Assembly (NCBI GenBank): GCA_965655865.1
Contig: CBFHJJ010000005.1
Location: 8,437 to 72,436 of the forward strand
Origin: MAG-121220-bin8 sp965655865
GTDB taxonomy: Bacteria > Bacteroidota > Bacteroidia > Flavobacteriales > Flavobacteriaceae
Reading direction: 5' to 3'
Length of the DNA stretch: 64,000 bases
Part shown: in pieces, positions 1 to 9,126 of the stretch
Position numbering within the stretch: position 1 is the first letter of the stretch
How the letters are laid out: each line of letters starts with the position of its first letter
Notes under the pieces: model-generated
Told to the model about the DNA's origin: nothing
The model's input: only the letters and a program-made list of their open reading frames with translations
The model's database searches: none
Position numbers and translations under genes: made by a program

Positions 1-987
1 GCTATTGTAGCAACTGGATCTAAACCAATTTCATTACCTTTTGCAAAGATTGATAAGAAAAGAATTATCTCATCAACTGAAGCTCTGAAACTAAAAGAAA
101 TACCAAAAAAATTAATTGTTATTGGTGGAGGTGTTATAGGACTTGAATTAGGTCAAGTTTACAGTAGATTAGGATCTGAGGTTTCGGTTATTGAGTATTC
201 TGACAAAATAACTCCTTTTATGGATGGTGCTGTTTCTAAAGAATTATTAAGAATATTTAAGAAGCAAAAAATAAAATTTTATTTATCTCACAAAGTTACA
301 TCAGTAACTTCTGAAAATAACTCTGTAAGTGTAAATGCCGAAGATTCAAATGGATCAAATGTTATTTTTGAAGGAGATTATTGTCTTGTTTCAGTTGGCA
401 GGAAACCTTATACTGATGGACTTAATCTAAGTTCAGTAGGAATTAACACTAATGATAAGGGTCAAATTGAAGTAAATGATAAACTTCAAACTAACATTGA
501 AAATATATATGCCATCGGAGATGTTATCAAAGGGCCAATGTTGGCCCATAAGGCAGAGGAAGAAGGAGTTTTAGTAGCTGAAATACTAGCTAAACAAAAA
601 CCACATATTAATTATAATTTAATTCCAAACGTTATATATACTTGGCCTGAGGTGGCATCAGTTGGTAAAACTCAAGAACAATTGTCAAGCGAAGGCATTG
701 AATTTAAAACTGGACAATTTCCTATGAGAGCACTAGGAAGGGCTAGAGCAAGTATGGATATTGATGGTTTTGTAAAGATTCTAGCAGATAAAAAAACCGA
801 TGAAATTCTTGGAGTTCACATTATTGGTGCTAGAGCAGCTGATTTAATTGCAGAAGCTGTAACCGCAATGGAATTTAGAGCCTCTGCTGAAGATGTTTCT
901 AGAATGAGTCATTCCCATCCGACTTATGCTGAAGCTATTAAAGAAGCAGCTTTAGCAGCTACAGAAGATAGAGCTTTACATATTTAA
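1..987 (+). CDS. lpdA: Dihydrolipoyl dehydrogenase (E3), 5'-truncated by the window edge
   Basis: The reading frame is open from base 1, so this is the C-terminal ~328 residues of a protein usually about 465 long. It is the flavoprotein that reoxidises dihydrolipoamide in 2-oxo-acid dehydrogenase complexes, passing electrons through FAD to NAD+. Visible are the NAD-binding glycine motif (VIGGGVIGLELG, about bases 118-153), the FAD-contacting YAIGDV segment near base 510, and the dimerisation domain ending in HSHPTYAEA near base 910, which holds the His-Glu active-site pair of this family. The redox-active CxxxxC lies upstream of the window. A first internal ATG at 220 is not the start, because homologous sequence continues above it. 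The gene converges on argH and shares the tetranucleotide TTAA with it as stop codons. Confidence 0.95.
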   Translation, partial: AIVATGSKPISLPFAKIDKKRIISSTEALKLKEIPKKLIVIGGGVIGLELGQVYSRLGSEVSVIEYSDKITPFMDGAVSKELLRIFKKQKIKFYLSHKVTSVTSENNSVSVNAEDSNGSNVIFEGDYCLVSVGRKPYTDGLNLSSVGINTNDKGQIEVNDKLQTNIENIYAIGDVIKGPMLAHKAEEEGVLVAEILAKQKPHINYNLIPNVIYTWPEVASVGKTQEQLSSEGIEFKTGQFPMRALGRARASMDIDGFVKILADKKTDEILGVHIIGARAADLIAEAVTAMEFRASAEDVSRMSHSHPTYAEAIKEAALAATEDRALHI

Positions 988-2267
988 TCAATTGCCTTTT
1001 TCATTTTTAGCTCAATTTCTTTTAAACAAAGATTCCCAATACTTCCTTTCAAGGAATGATTAAAATCTTTTTTTGGTATATAGTTACCATTTTTAATATC
1101 ATCGGATATTTTTAAATAAGCATCCCTGAAAGAATAGCCACTATTAACTAGTTCGTTTAAATTTTCAACTGAAAATACATATTTGTATTTATCATCATCT
1201 AAAATATTTTTTCTGATTCTGATTTTATTTATGGAATAATTAAAAATTTCTAAGCAGTTTTTAATATCAATGATGGACTCTATTATTTTTCCTTTATACA
1301 ATTGTAAATCTCTGTGATATCCACTCGTAAGATTTATTGAAATTGAATTAAATTCATTTATTAGTGATTGTATAATATTACACTTACCTCTAATTAATTC
1401 AAATACATCAGGGTTTTTTTTATGGGGCATTATACTTGAACCTGTTGTAATTTCCTCTGGAAATGATATAAAATTTAATTCTTGTGTCATATAAAAGCAA
1501 ATGTCAGCTGAAAACTTCGATAATGTACTAGCTAAAGAACCTATGGCAATAGCGACGGATTTTTCAACTTTTCCTCTGTTCATTTGAGAAGAGATTACAT
1601 TGTACTTTAATTCATTAAACCCTAATTCTTTAGTTGTAAAATCTCTGTCTATTTCAAATGAACTTCCATACCCTGCAGCACTCCCAAGAGGATTTTGATC
1701 ATTGATTTTAAAAGCAGTATTTAAATAAAATATGTCATCAATCAATGATTCTGCGTAAGAAGAAAACCATAAGCCAAAAGAGGAAGGCATCGCTACTTGT
1801 AAATGAGTGTATCCCGGAAGAAGAAGATTTTTATTTTTTTTTGCTAATTCAATTAATGTATTAAATAAACTTTTTGTTAATTGTTTTATTTCACATATCT
1901 CATTTTTTAAATAAAGTTGTGTAGCAACTAATACTTGATCATTTCTAGATCTTCCAGTATGAATTTTTTTTCCAATTTTTCCTAATTTTTCAACAAGTAT
2001 TGATTCTATTTTTGAATGAACGTCCTCATAATCCTCTTCAATTGTAAATTGTCCGATTTTAATATCATTATCAATTTTTTCTAATTCTGATATAATTTTT
2101 TCAAGTTCAGAATGAGTTATAATCTTAACATTATGTAACATTTTTGCATGTGCAATAGTTGCCCTAATATCGTATCCAGCTAAGTAAAGATCATAGTGTC
2201 TATCTTTACCAACAGTAAATTTTTCAATTTTAATATTCAAATTATCTTCTTTGTTCCAGAGTTTCAT
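984..2267 (-). CDS. argH: Argininosuccinate lyase
   Basis: Catalyses the last step of arginine synthesis, splitting argininosuccinate into arginine and fumarate in the cytoplasm. The 427-residue protein belongs to the fumarase/aspartase superfamily and carries the signature loop GSSIMPHKKNP around residues 277-287, which holds the catalytic serine. An SRNDQV segment for substrate binding follows the HTGR motif near residue 105. It is slightly short compared with the ~460 residues of proteobacterial ArgH, which is common in Bacteroidota. It is the last gene of the nine-gene arg operon, two bases after argE. Its stop overlaps that of lpdA on the other strand. Confidence 0.95.
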   Translation of the reverse strand: MKLWNKEDNLNIKIEKFTVGKDRHYDLYLAGYDIRATIAHAKMLHNVKIITHSELEKIISELEKIDNDIKIGQFTIEEDYEDVHSKIESILVEKLGKIGKKIHTGRSRNDQVLVATQLYLKNEICEIKQLTKSLFNTLIELAKKNKNLLLPGYTHLQVAMPSSFGLWFSSYAESLIDDIFYLNTAFKINDQNPLGSAAGYGSSFEIDRDFTTKELGFNELKYNVISSQMNRGKVEKSVAIAIGSLASTLSKFSADICFYMTQELNFISFPEEITTGSSIMPHKKNPDVFELIRGKCNIIQSLINEFNSISINLTSGYHRDLQLYKGKIIESIIDIKNCLEIFNYSINKIRIRKNILDDDKYKYVFSVENLNELVNSGYSFRDAYLKISDDIKNGNYIPKKDFNHSLKGSIGNLCLKEIELKMKKAID

Positions 2268-2269
2268 GA

Positions 2270-3325
2270 TTAAATTATTTTATTTAAAAGTTGAATGTAT
2301 AATGGTATTGCATTTTTAATTTCATCAACATATATGTATTCATCAGCACTGTGTGACCTTAAAGAATCACCAGGACCCATTTTTATTGATGGAAATGAAA
2401 TTTTAGATTGATCTGATAGAGTAGGTGAGCCGTATTTTTGAACTCCTAATTTATGAGCTGCTAAAACAATAGCATGATCAGTAGAAATTGATGAGGAATT
2501 AAGATTTAATGATCTAGGAATGATTTCACATGGTGAATCTTTTTTTAAAATGTCATATATCTCTTGATTTGTGTAACAATCATTAACTCTTACATCTAAA
2601 ACTATTTTTAGCTCTGAGGGCACGACATTATGCTGATTTCCAGATTGTATCTGAGTTACTGTAGCTTTAACATTTCCTAAAAATTTAGATTTTTTTTCAA
2701 ATTTCAAATTTTTAATCCATTTAAGCACTTCAATTGATTTAATAATTGGATTATCATCATTTATGTGCGCTGCATGACTTGAAGTTCCTTTAATTTTAAT
2801 GTCAAATACAATTAACCCTCTTTCAGCAATTGCCATTTTCATTAATGTTGGTTCACCAATTATTGCAAAATCAATTTTTGGAAGAATTGGAATAATTGAA
2901 GCAATTCCATTTTCACCTGAACATTCTTCTTCAGCTGAAGCAAGAATGATTAAATTATATTTTAAATCTTTTTTATTATAATAATAGGTGAAAACTGCAA
3001 TTAGTGAAACTAAAGGTCCGCCAGCATCATTACTTCCAAGCCCGTAAAGCTTACCATTTTCTATCTTACTATCAAAAGGATCATTTTTATATCCTTTATT
3101 AGGTTTGACTGTGTCATGGTGAGAATTAAGTAGTATTGTAGGTTTATTAGAGTCATAAAATTTATTGAAAGCATATACGTTATTTTGATTTCTTTTAAAT
3201 TTAATTCCATATGATTTGAACCATTTTTCTATTCTGTTGCCTGTTTTAATTTCATTGAAAGAATAAGATTCAATTTTTATTAAATCCTCTAATAGCTTAA
3301 TTGCATTTTTTGTTAACTCATTCAT
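2270..3325 (-). CDS. argE: Acetylornithine/succinylornithine-type deacylase, M20 family (ArgE-like)
   Basis: An M20 metallopeptidase-fold hydrolase of 351 residues, expected to remove the N-acyl group after the carbamoyltransferase step and give citrulline from N-acylcitrulline. The two-zinc site is visible: HxD at residues 69-71 (SHHDTV), Asp100 in YGLGSNDAGG, the catalytic Glu cluster AEEE at 131-134, and a Glu in IIGEPT. The acyl group (acetyl or succinyl) cannot be read from the sequence. In Bacteroides the succinyl route is established. The gene overlaps argB by one base and is followed after two bases by argH. Position and metal motifs make the family call firm; acyl specificity is inference. 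Confidence 0.9.
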   Translation of the reverse strand: MNELTKNAIKLLEDLIKIESYSFNEIKTGNRIEKWFKSYGIKFKRNQNNVYAFNKFYDSNKPTILLNSHHDTVKPNKGYKNDPFDSKIENGKLYGLGSNDAGGPLVSLIAVFTYYYNKKDLKYNLIILASAEEECSGENGIASIIPILPKIDFAIIGEPTLMKMAIAERGLIVFDIKIKGTSSHAAHINDDNPIIKSIEVLKWIKNLKFEKKSKFLGNVKATVTQIQSGNQHNVVPSELKIVLDVRVNDCYTNQEIYDILKKDSPCEIIPRSLNLNSSSISTDHAIVLAAHKLGVQKYGSPTLSDQSKISFPSIKMGPGDSLRSHSADEYIYVDEIKNAIPLYIQLLNKII

Positions 3326-4101
3326 TATAAAATTATTTTAGTACAATCTTTTGTTGTTTTTATTATATCGTGATCTCCAATAAAAATATTATTTACACCA
3401 TTTTCTAATGCATAAAAGCAATTTTCAATTTTAGGCACCATTCCATCTGATATAATTTTATTTTTAGTAAAATGCTTGTAATCAGTTTTACTTATTGTTT
3501 TTTTAAAACTTAAATTGTCATTTTTATCAATTAAAACACCAGGTTTATCAAAACAGTACTTTAAAGTCACATCGTAATATTTAGATAGTTTTATTGAAAT
3601 TTCAGATGCAATACTATCTGCATTAGTGTTTAGTAATTGACCAGATCCATTATGAGTTAGAGAACAAATAATTGGAGAAATTTTTAATTTTAATAATTGA
3701 TTAATAAAATCATCATTTATACTTATAATATCTCCAACTAATCCATAATTTATTTCTTTAATCTCTCTTATTTTTGATGTAATCAAATTTGCATCTGCAC
3801 CACAAAGACCAATAGCATTACTATTGAACTTTTGAAGAATTGAAACTATATTTTTATTTATAAGTCCAGCATAAGTCATTACAGCAACATCTAATGTGTT
3901 TGAGTCTGTTATTCTTCTTCCTTTAATCATTTTGACTGGAATCCCAAGTCTGATCATATAATTAGATGCAATAACACCTCCACCATGAACTAATAATTTT
4001 AATCCCTTAATTTTTGAATAATTTTCTAAAAAAATTTCAAATAATTTTCTTTCATTTAATATTCCTCCTCCAACTTTTATAATTGTTAATTTATTTTTCA
4101 T
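3325..4101 (-). CDS. argB: N-acetylglutamate (or N-succinylglutamate) kinase
   Basis: A 258-residue amino-acid kinase that phosphorylates the gamma carboxylate of N-acylglutamate, the usual feedback-controlled step of arginine synthesis. It begins with the ATP-binding KVGGGIL segment and has the substrate loop LVHGGGV near residue 38, followed by GIPVKMIKGRRITD. There is no extra N-terminal helix of the kind found in arginine-sensitive hexameric kinases, so feedback inhibition by arginine at this enzyme is uncertain. The start overlaps the 3' end of argF' by 11 bases and the stop touches argE by one base, which points to translational coupling. Confidence 0.93.
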   Translation of the reverse strand: MKNKLTIIKVGGGILNERKLFEIFLENYSKIKGLKLLVHGGGVIASNYMIRLGIPVKMIKGRRITDSNTLDVAVMTYAGLINKNIVSILQKFNSNAIGLCGADANLITSKIREIKEINYGLVGDIISINDDFINQLLKLKISPIICSLTHNGSGQLLNTNADSIASEISIKLSKYYDVTLKYCFDKPGVLIDKNDNLSFKKTISKTDYKHFTKNKIISDGMVPKIENCFYALENGVNNIFIGDHDIIKTTKDCTKIIL

Positions 4102-5041
4102 TATTAATTAATTCTTTTATTATTGTTTGAGTTGCATATATCCTATTATTGGCCTGCTGAATAATAAGCGATTTATTTGAGTCTAATACTGAATCTGTTA
4201 CCACCACATTTCTTCTTACTGGAAGACAATGCATAAAAAAAGCATTGTTAGTTAATTTCATTTTGTTTTCATTTATAATCCATGAGTCATTATTTAAGAT
4301 CACTTTCCCATATTGTTCATAACTAGACCAATTTTTAGCATAAATAAAATCAGCATTTTTAAAAGCTAATTCTTGATCATTTATAATTTGAATTCCCTCT
4401 GTAATTTTTTTATTTAAATCATATCCTTTGGGATTAGTAATAGTTAAGTCATAGTTATTGATTTTACACATTTTTATAAATGAATTGGCTACGGCATGGG
4501 GAAGTGGTTTCGGATGAGGTGCCCATGATAAAACTATTTTAGGTCTGTTGGAATTCATATTTTCATTAATCGTAGCAGCATCTGCAAGTGCTTGAAGAGG
4601 GTGTGCTATTGAACTTTCCAAGTTTAAAATGGGAATAGTAGCGTATTTAACAAAAGAATTAATTATTTTATCACTATTATCAATTTCTTTATCTTTCAGT
4701 TCAGCAAATGCCCTAATTCCTAAAATATCACAATACTGAGATATTACCTTAGCTGCATCTTTTACATGCTCTGCTTTATTTCCTGACATAATAATATTCT
4801 CATCAAATTCAAGTTGCCATCCATCATCCTTAAAGTTCATTACAATAGATTTAAATCCAAGATTCATTGCTGCCTTTTGAGTACTTAATCTGGTTCTAAG
4901 ACTTGGATTAAAAAATAAAAGACCTATAACTTTATTTTTTCCAACATAACTTATATCTGACTTATCATTTTTAAGTTTGTTAATTTCTTTCAATAAATAT
5001 TGATAATCAATTATATCGTCTGAGTTTAAAAAGTTTTTCAT
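4091..5041 (-). CDS. argF': N-succinylornithine/N-acetylornithine carbamoyltransferase
   Basis: Transfers a carbamoyl group to N-acylated ornithine, replacing the ordinary ornithine transcarbamylase in Bacteroidota. The 316-residue protein has the carbamoyl-phosphate motif FFNPSLRTRLS (43-53) and the HCLPVRRN motif near the C-terminus. The segment WQLEFDENIIMSGNKAEH resembles Bacteroides fragilis SOTCase. At residue 90, where that enzyme has Pro and Xanthomonas AOTCase has Glu (the published specificity switch), this protein has Ala. Whether the true substrate is acetyl- or succinyl-ornithine is therefore open. It overlaps argD by four bases (ATGA) and argB by 11. Confidence 0.92.
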   Translation of the reverse strand: MKNFLNSDDIIDYQYLLKEINKLKNDKSDISYVGKNKVIGLLFFNPSLRTRLSTQKAAMNLGFKSIVMNFKDDGWQLEFDENIIMSGNKAEHVKDAAKVISQYCDILGIRAFAELKDKEIDNSDKIINSFVKYATIPILNLESSIAHPLQALADAATINENMNSNRPKIVLSWAPHPKPLPHAVANSFIKMCKINNYDLTITNPKGYDLNKKITEGIQIINDQELAFKNADFIYAKNWSSYEQYGKVILNNDSWIINENKMKLTNNAFFMHCLPVRRNVVVTDSVLDSNKSLIIQQANNRIYATQTIIKELINNEK

Positions 5042-6165
5042 GATAATTCTATTTTTAATGCATTGTAAAGTTTATCTATATGCTTTTTTTGAATATTCAA
5101 AGGGGGAAGAATTCTTAATAAATTCTTATTTGCACTTCCTCCAGTAAAAATTTTGTGTTTAAAAATTAAATTCTTTCTTAGTTCAGAAGCTTCGAAATCA
5201 AATTCTAAACCTAACATAAGACCTCTTCCTTTAATTTTATTTACTGATTTAATTAATGAAATTTTTTCTCTAAAATAATTTTCTAACGACTTTGAATTTT
5301 GTAATAATTTTTCGTTTTTAATAGTTTTCAGTACTGCTAAAACTGCAGTACAAGCCAAATGGTTTCCCCCAAATGTTGTTCCTAACATACCATACTTTGA
5401 TTTTATATGATCTTTAATTAAAATTCCACCAACAGGAAAACCATTACCCATTCCTTTGGCTATACAAATTATATCAGGATGAATACCATGCTTTTGAAAC
5501 GCAAAGAAATCTCCTGTTCTTCCAAATCCAGATTGAACTTCATCTGCAATCAGACAAGTATTATATTTTTTACATTGTTTCGATATGTATTTTACAAATT
5601 TAGTTTCTGGCTCATCTAATCCTCCAACGCCTTGAATTGACTCAAATATTACTGAACTAACATCTCCTTTAGAAATTTCTTTATTAAAATTCTTTTCATC
5701 GTTAAAATCAAGAAATTTAACTTTAATTTTTTCATTTAACTTTGATTTAATATTGGGATTGTCAGTTATGCTTAATGCTGCGTTACTTCTTCCGTGAAAA
5801 GAATTTTTAAATGCTATTATTCTAGATTTTTTATTGTAAAATGATGCAACTTGAAGTGCATTTTCATTTGATTCTGCACCACTATTAGTCATGAAAAGAT
5901 TATAGTTATTACACTTAGATTGAATTTTTATTTCATTAGCAACACTTTGTTGCAATTCATTAATTATATAATTTGAATAAAACCCAATATTGTTTAACTG
6001 ATTTGTTAATGCCTTAACATAAGTTGGATGACTGTGTCCTATAGATATTACTGCATGACCACCATACAGATCTAAGTATTTTGTTCCATTTTTGTCATAT
6101 ACATAACACATCTTAGCATGTGATGGTGTCATTTGATACAAAGGGTAAACATTGAATAAACTCAT
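5038..6165 (-). CDS. argD: Acetylornithine aminotransferase (class III, PLP)
   Basis: A 375-residue class III aminotransferase that converts N-acylglutamate semialdehyde to N-acylornithine with glutamate as amino donor. Visible are the cofactor-site segment TNSGAESNENAL near residue 93, the PLP-contacting Asp in IADEVQSGFGRTG, and the Schiff-base lysine in CIAKGMGNGFPVGG. Operon position between proC and argF' supports the biosynthetic role over catabolic ornithine aminotransferase. Four-base ATGA overlaps at both ends indicate translational coupling with proC and argF'. Confidence 0.94.
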   Translation of the reverse strand: MSLFNVYPLYQMTPSHAKMCYVYDKNGTKYLDLYGGHAVISIGHSHPTYVKALTNQLNNIGFYSNYIINELQQSVANEIKIQSKCNNYNLFMTNSGAESNENALQVASFYNKKSRIIAFKNSFHGRSNAALSITDNPNIKSKLNEKIKVKFLDFNDEKNFNKEISKGDVSSVIFESIQGVGGLDEPETKFVKYISKQCKKYNTCLIADEVQSGFGRTGDFFAFQKHGIHPDIICIAKGMGNGFPVGGILIKDHIKSKYGMLGTTFGGNHLACTAVLAVLKTIKNEKLLQNSKSLENYFREKISLIKSVNKIKGRGLMLGLEFDFEASELRKNLIFKHKIFTGGSANKNLLRILPPLNIQKKHIDKLYNALKIELS

Positions 6166-6956
6166 TTTAATGATATTTGATTTATTTTTTCGAATGATGA
6201 TATTAAACCATTAATTAAGGCCGAACTTAATCCATGATGCTCCATTTCTATTAATCCTTTTATTGTACATCCACTTGGTGTGGTAACTTTGTCAATTTCT
6301 TCCTCTGGATGACTGTTATTTTTCATTAATAAAGAAACTGCACCTAATGCTGTCGAAATTGACATGTTTAACGACTCATTACTTTCAAATCCTAATTGAA
6401 CTCCTCCTTGGGCTGTAGACCTTATTAATCTCATCCAAAATGCAATTCCACTAGCACAAAGTACAGTTGCAGCTTGCATGTTTTTCTCTTTAACAATAAA
6501 ACTTTCACCAAGATTGTTAAATATAGATTGTGCTAAATTTAATTTTGTATTACCAAATGAGTTGCTGCACAAACATGTTGTTGATTTTCCAACGGAAATT
6601 GCAGTATTTGGCATAGCTCTAACAATATTTCTGTTTTTTCCAAAAGTACTTTCAAGTATACCTAAGGTTAAACCAGTAATAGTTGATATTATAGTATGTT
6701 TTTCTTTTAAATACTTTTTTAAGTCATTAGAAAGATTTTTAAATTGTGAAGGTTGGACACAAAGAATAATTATATCAGAATTAATTACAGCTTCAACATT
6801 GTTAGATGAAACAGAAACATTTGGGATTTTTTTCCATTTTGTAAGTGTGGATAAATTATTTTTAGTTAAGTATAATTCAGTAATCATATTATTAACATAC
6901 AACCCATCAGCGATACTGCTTCCTAAATTTCCTGCTCCTATAATTGCTATTTTCAT
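6162..6956 (-). CDS. proC: Pyrroline-5-carboxylate reductase
   Basis: Reduces pyrroline-5-carboxylate to proline with NAD(P)H. The 264-residue protein starts with a Rossmann motif (IGAGNLGSSIADGL) and contains the family segment RAMPNTA near residue 115. The C-terminal dimer domain includes the conserved TTPSGCTIKGL stretch. It lies inside the arginine operon between argC and argD, which makes proline synthesis co-regulated with arginine synthesis at the transcript level. No proA or proB is present in this window. Confidence 0.94.
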   Translation of the reverse strand: MKIAIIGAGNLGSSIADGLYVNNMITELYLTKNNLSTLTKWKKIPNVSVSSNNVEAVINSDIIILCVQPSQFKNLSNDLKKYLKEKHTIISTITGLTLGILESTFGKNRNIVRAMPNTAISVGKSTTCLCSNSFGNTKLNLAQSIFNNLGESFIVKEKNMQAATVLCASGIAFWMRLIRSTAQGGVQLGFESNESLNMSISTALGAVSLLMKNNSHPEEEIDKVTTPSGCTIKGLIEMEHHGLSSALINGLISSFEKINQISLK

Positions 6957-6968
6957 TTTAAAATTTAT

Positions 6969-7961
6969 TTAAAAAATTGATGATTTTAGTTTTAAACCCT
7001 CATTTTCATTTAATCCAAACATTAAATTCATATTTTGAATAGCTTGTCCTGAAGCACCTTTTAATAAATTATCAATGATTGAAGTAATTATTAATTTTCC
7101 ATTTAACAATGAAAGATGAAGAATGCACTTATTAGTATTAATTACTTGTTTTAAATTGATTTCATTTTCAGAAATGATTACAAAGGGATGATCGAAATAA
7201 AATTGCTTGTAAATTTCTTTAATATCATTTAATTTAAATTCACAATCAAAATAACTTGTTGAAAAAATTCCTCTAGAGAAGCTTCCTCTGACAGGTATAA
7301 AATTTAAATTGTATTTATTTATAGATTTTTTATTGAACGAATATTTAATTTCATCAAGATGTTGGTGATTAAATTCTTTATAAGACGACACATTGTTATT
7401 TCTCCAACTGAAGTGAGTAGTGTTTGTTGGTATTATTCCTGCTCCAGTACTTCCAGTTATTGCGTTTGAATGTATTTCGCCGTTTATAATGTTTGAATTA
7501 ATCGATGGCAATAAAGCTAATTGTAATGCTGTGGCAAAACAGCCCGGGTTTGCTATATTTTTTGAAGTTTTAATTAGATTTTTTTGTAATTCAGGTAACC
7601 CATAAGTGAATTTTCTTGTATTGTTTCCTATTGTAACAGATTTCTCTAATCTAAAATCTTGACTTAAATCAATGATTTTAGTTTTTTGATTAATTGAATT
7701 TTTTAATAAAAAATTATACGATTTTCCATGACCTTGACATAAAAATATTACATCACTTTCTTTAACTGTGTTTGTAAACTCAATATTAATTTCATTAGTT
7801 AAATCACAGTAAACATCACTTACTAATTTACCATTGTTCGTTGTACTGTAAGCAAATACTATCTCAACACCCTCATGATGAACTAACAGTCTTAAAAGTT
7901 CACCGCCTGTGTATCCAGATGCTCCAACTATTCCTACTTTAATTTTATTTTTTGTTGACAT
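6969..7961 (-). CDS. argC: N-acetyl-gamma-glutamyl-phosphate reductase
   Basis: Reduces N-acylglutamyl phosphate to the semialdehyde with NADPH. The 330-residue protein shows the N-terminal dinucleotide motif GASGYTGGELLRLL, the active-site cysteine in NPGCFATA near residue 141, and the following TGSTGAG loop. Its 5' end overlaps argG by 17 bases, and proC starts 12 bases after its stop. Length and motifs are ordinary for the family. Confidence 0.95.
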   Translation of the reverse strand: MSTKNKIKVGIVGASGYTGGELLRLLVHHEGVEIVFAYSTTNNGKLVSDVYCDLTNEINIEFTNTVKESDVIFLCQGHGKSYNFLLKNSINQKTKIIDLSQDFRLEKSVTIGNNTRKFTYGLPELQKNLIKTSKNIANPGCFATALQLALLPSINSNIINGEIHSNAITGSTGAGIIPTNTTHFSWRNNNVSSYKEFNHQHLDEIKYSFNKKSINKYNLNFIPVRGSFSRGIFSTSYFDCEFKLNDIKEIYKQFYFDHPFVIISENEINLKQVINTNKCILHLSLLNGKLIITSIIDNLLKGASGQAIQNMNLMFGLNENEGLKLKSSIF

Positions 7962-9123
7962 ATTGATGTATTTTATTTTGATTTGAAACTATCTTTATAA
8001 AGCCTTTCGCATCATCTGCAGACCATTTATTATTAATCTCACCATATGTTCCGAATTTTCTGTTCATTAAGTCATTTTTAGAACAAATTCCATTTAATTC
8101 AAATCTGAATGGGTGTAATGTAACATGAACATCTCCATTAACATTGTTTTGACTACTTTGAAGAAAACTTTCAATATCTCTTAAAACAGGATCTAAATAT
8201 TGACCCTCGTGTAAGTGCATTCCATAGAAATTAGAAAGTTGATCTTTTTGGAACTGTTGCCATTTTGTTAATGTGTGTTTTTCAAGAAGATGATGGGATT
8301 TTATTATCAACATAGGTCCACCAGCTTGAAATCCCACTCTTCCTTTAATTCCAATTATACTATCACCAACATGAATATCTCTTCCAATACAGTAATCGTC
8401 GCATTGTTTTGAAATTAATTCAATACATGTGACTGAATCATATTTTTCTCCATTTATCCCACTTATTTCTCCATTTTTAAATGTTAGAGTTATTTCTTTA
8501 GAATCTTTGTTTTTTAAATTTCCTGGATATGCTGAACTTGGTAATTTTAAATCTGAAGTCAAAGTTTCATCTCCACCTACACTCGTTCCCCAGAGCCCTT
8601 TATTAATTGAATATTTAGCTTTTTCCCATGATAATTTTATTCCTTGCTGGTTTAAATAATCAATTTCTTCCTCTCTTGTTAATTTTAAATCTCTTATTGG
8701 TGATAATATTTTTATTTCTGGAGCAAGTATCTGAAATATCGTATCAAATCTAACTTGATCATTTCCTGCACCTGTACTTCCGTGAGCTATATGAGTTGCT
8801 TTGTTTTTTTTAGCATAATTTACTATTTCCATAGCTTGGATTGTTCTTTCAGAACTTACCGATAGGGGATATGTATTGTTTCTCAATACATTTCCAAAAA
8901 CTAGATATTTAATTATTGTGTTGTAAAATAAATCAACTGCATCAATAGTTGTAAACGAATAAGCTCCTAATTTGATTGCTTTTTCTTTAATTTTATTAGA
9001 TTCTTCAATTGTATAACCGCCAGTATTGACGTTTACTGCATGAACTTCGTTGTCAATTGATAATTTTTTTAAGCAATAAGAAGTGTCCAATCCTCCACTA
9101 TAAGCAAGTACTATTTTTTTCAT
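7945..9123 (-). CDS. argG: Argininosuccinate synthase
   Basis: Joins citrulline and aspartate with ATP to give argininosuccinate. The 392-residue protein opens with the PP-loop LAYSGGLDTSYCL used for AMP formation and contains HGSTGAGNDQVRFD near residue 114, which binds citrulline and aspartate. It is second in the operon, three bases after the GNAT gene, and overlaps argC by 17 bases. The order GNAT-argG-argC puts an end-of-pathway enzyme at the promoter-proximal end. Confidence 0.95.
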   Translation of the reverse strand: MKKIVLAYSGGLDTSYCLKKLSIDNEVHAVNVNTGGYTIEESNKIKEKAIKLGAYSFTTIDAVDLFYNTIIKYLVFGNVLRNNTYPLSVSSERTIQAMEIVNYAKKNKATHIAHGSTGAGNDQVRFDTIFQILAPEIKILSPIRDLKLTREEEIDYLNQQGIKLSWEKAKYSINKGLWGTSVGGDETLTSDLKLPSSAYPGNLKNKDSKEITLTFKNGEISGINGEKYDSVTCIELISKQCDDYCIGRDIHVGDSIIGIKGRVGFQAGGPMLIIKSHHLLEKHTLTKWQQFQKDQLSNFYGMHLHEGQYLDPVLRDIESFLQSSQNNVNGDVHVTLHPFRFELNGICSKNDLMNRKFGTYGEINNKWSADDAKGFIKIVSNQNKIHQYVNKK

Positions 9124-9126
9124 AAT

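Noticed and set aside
6478..6972. Long plus-strand open frame (164 codons) opposite proC
   Set aside because: It lies wholly antisense to proC, which has a strong family match; the composition is that of a reversed coding strand and no protein family is recognisable.
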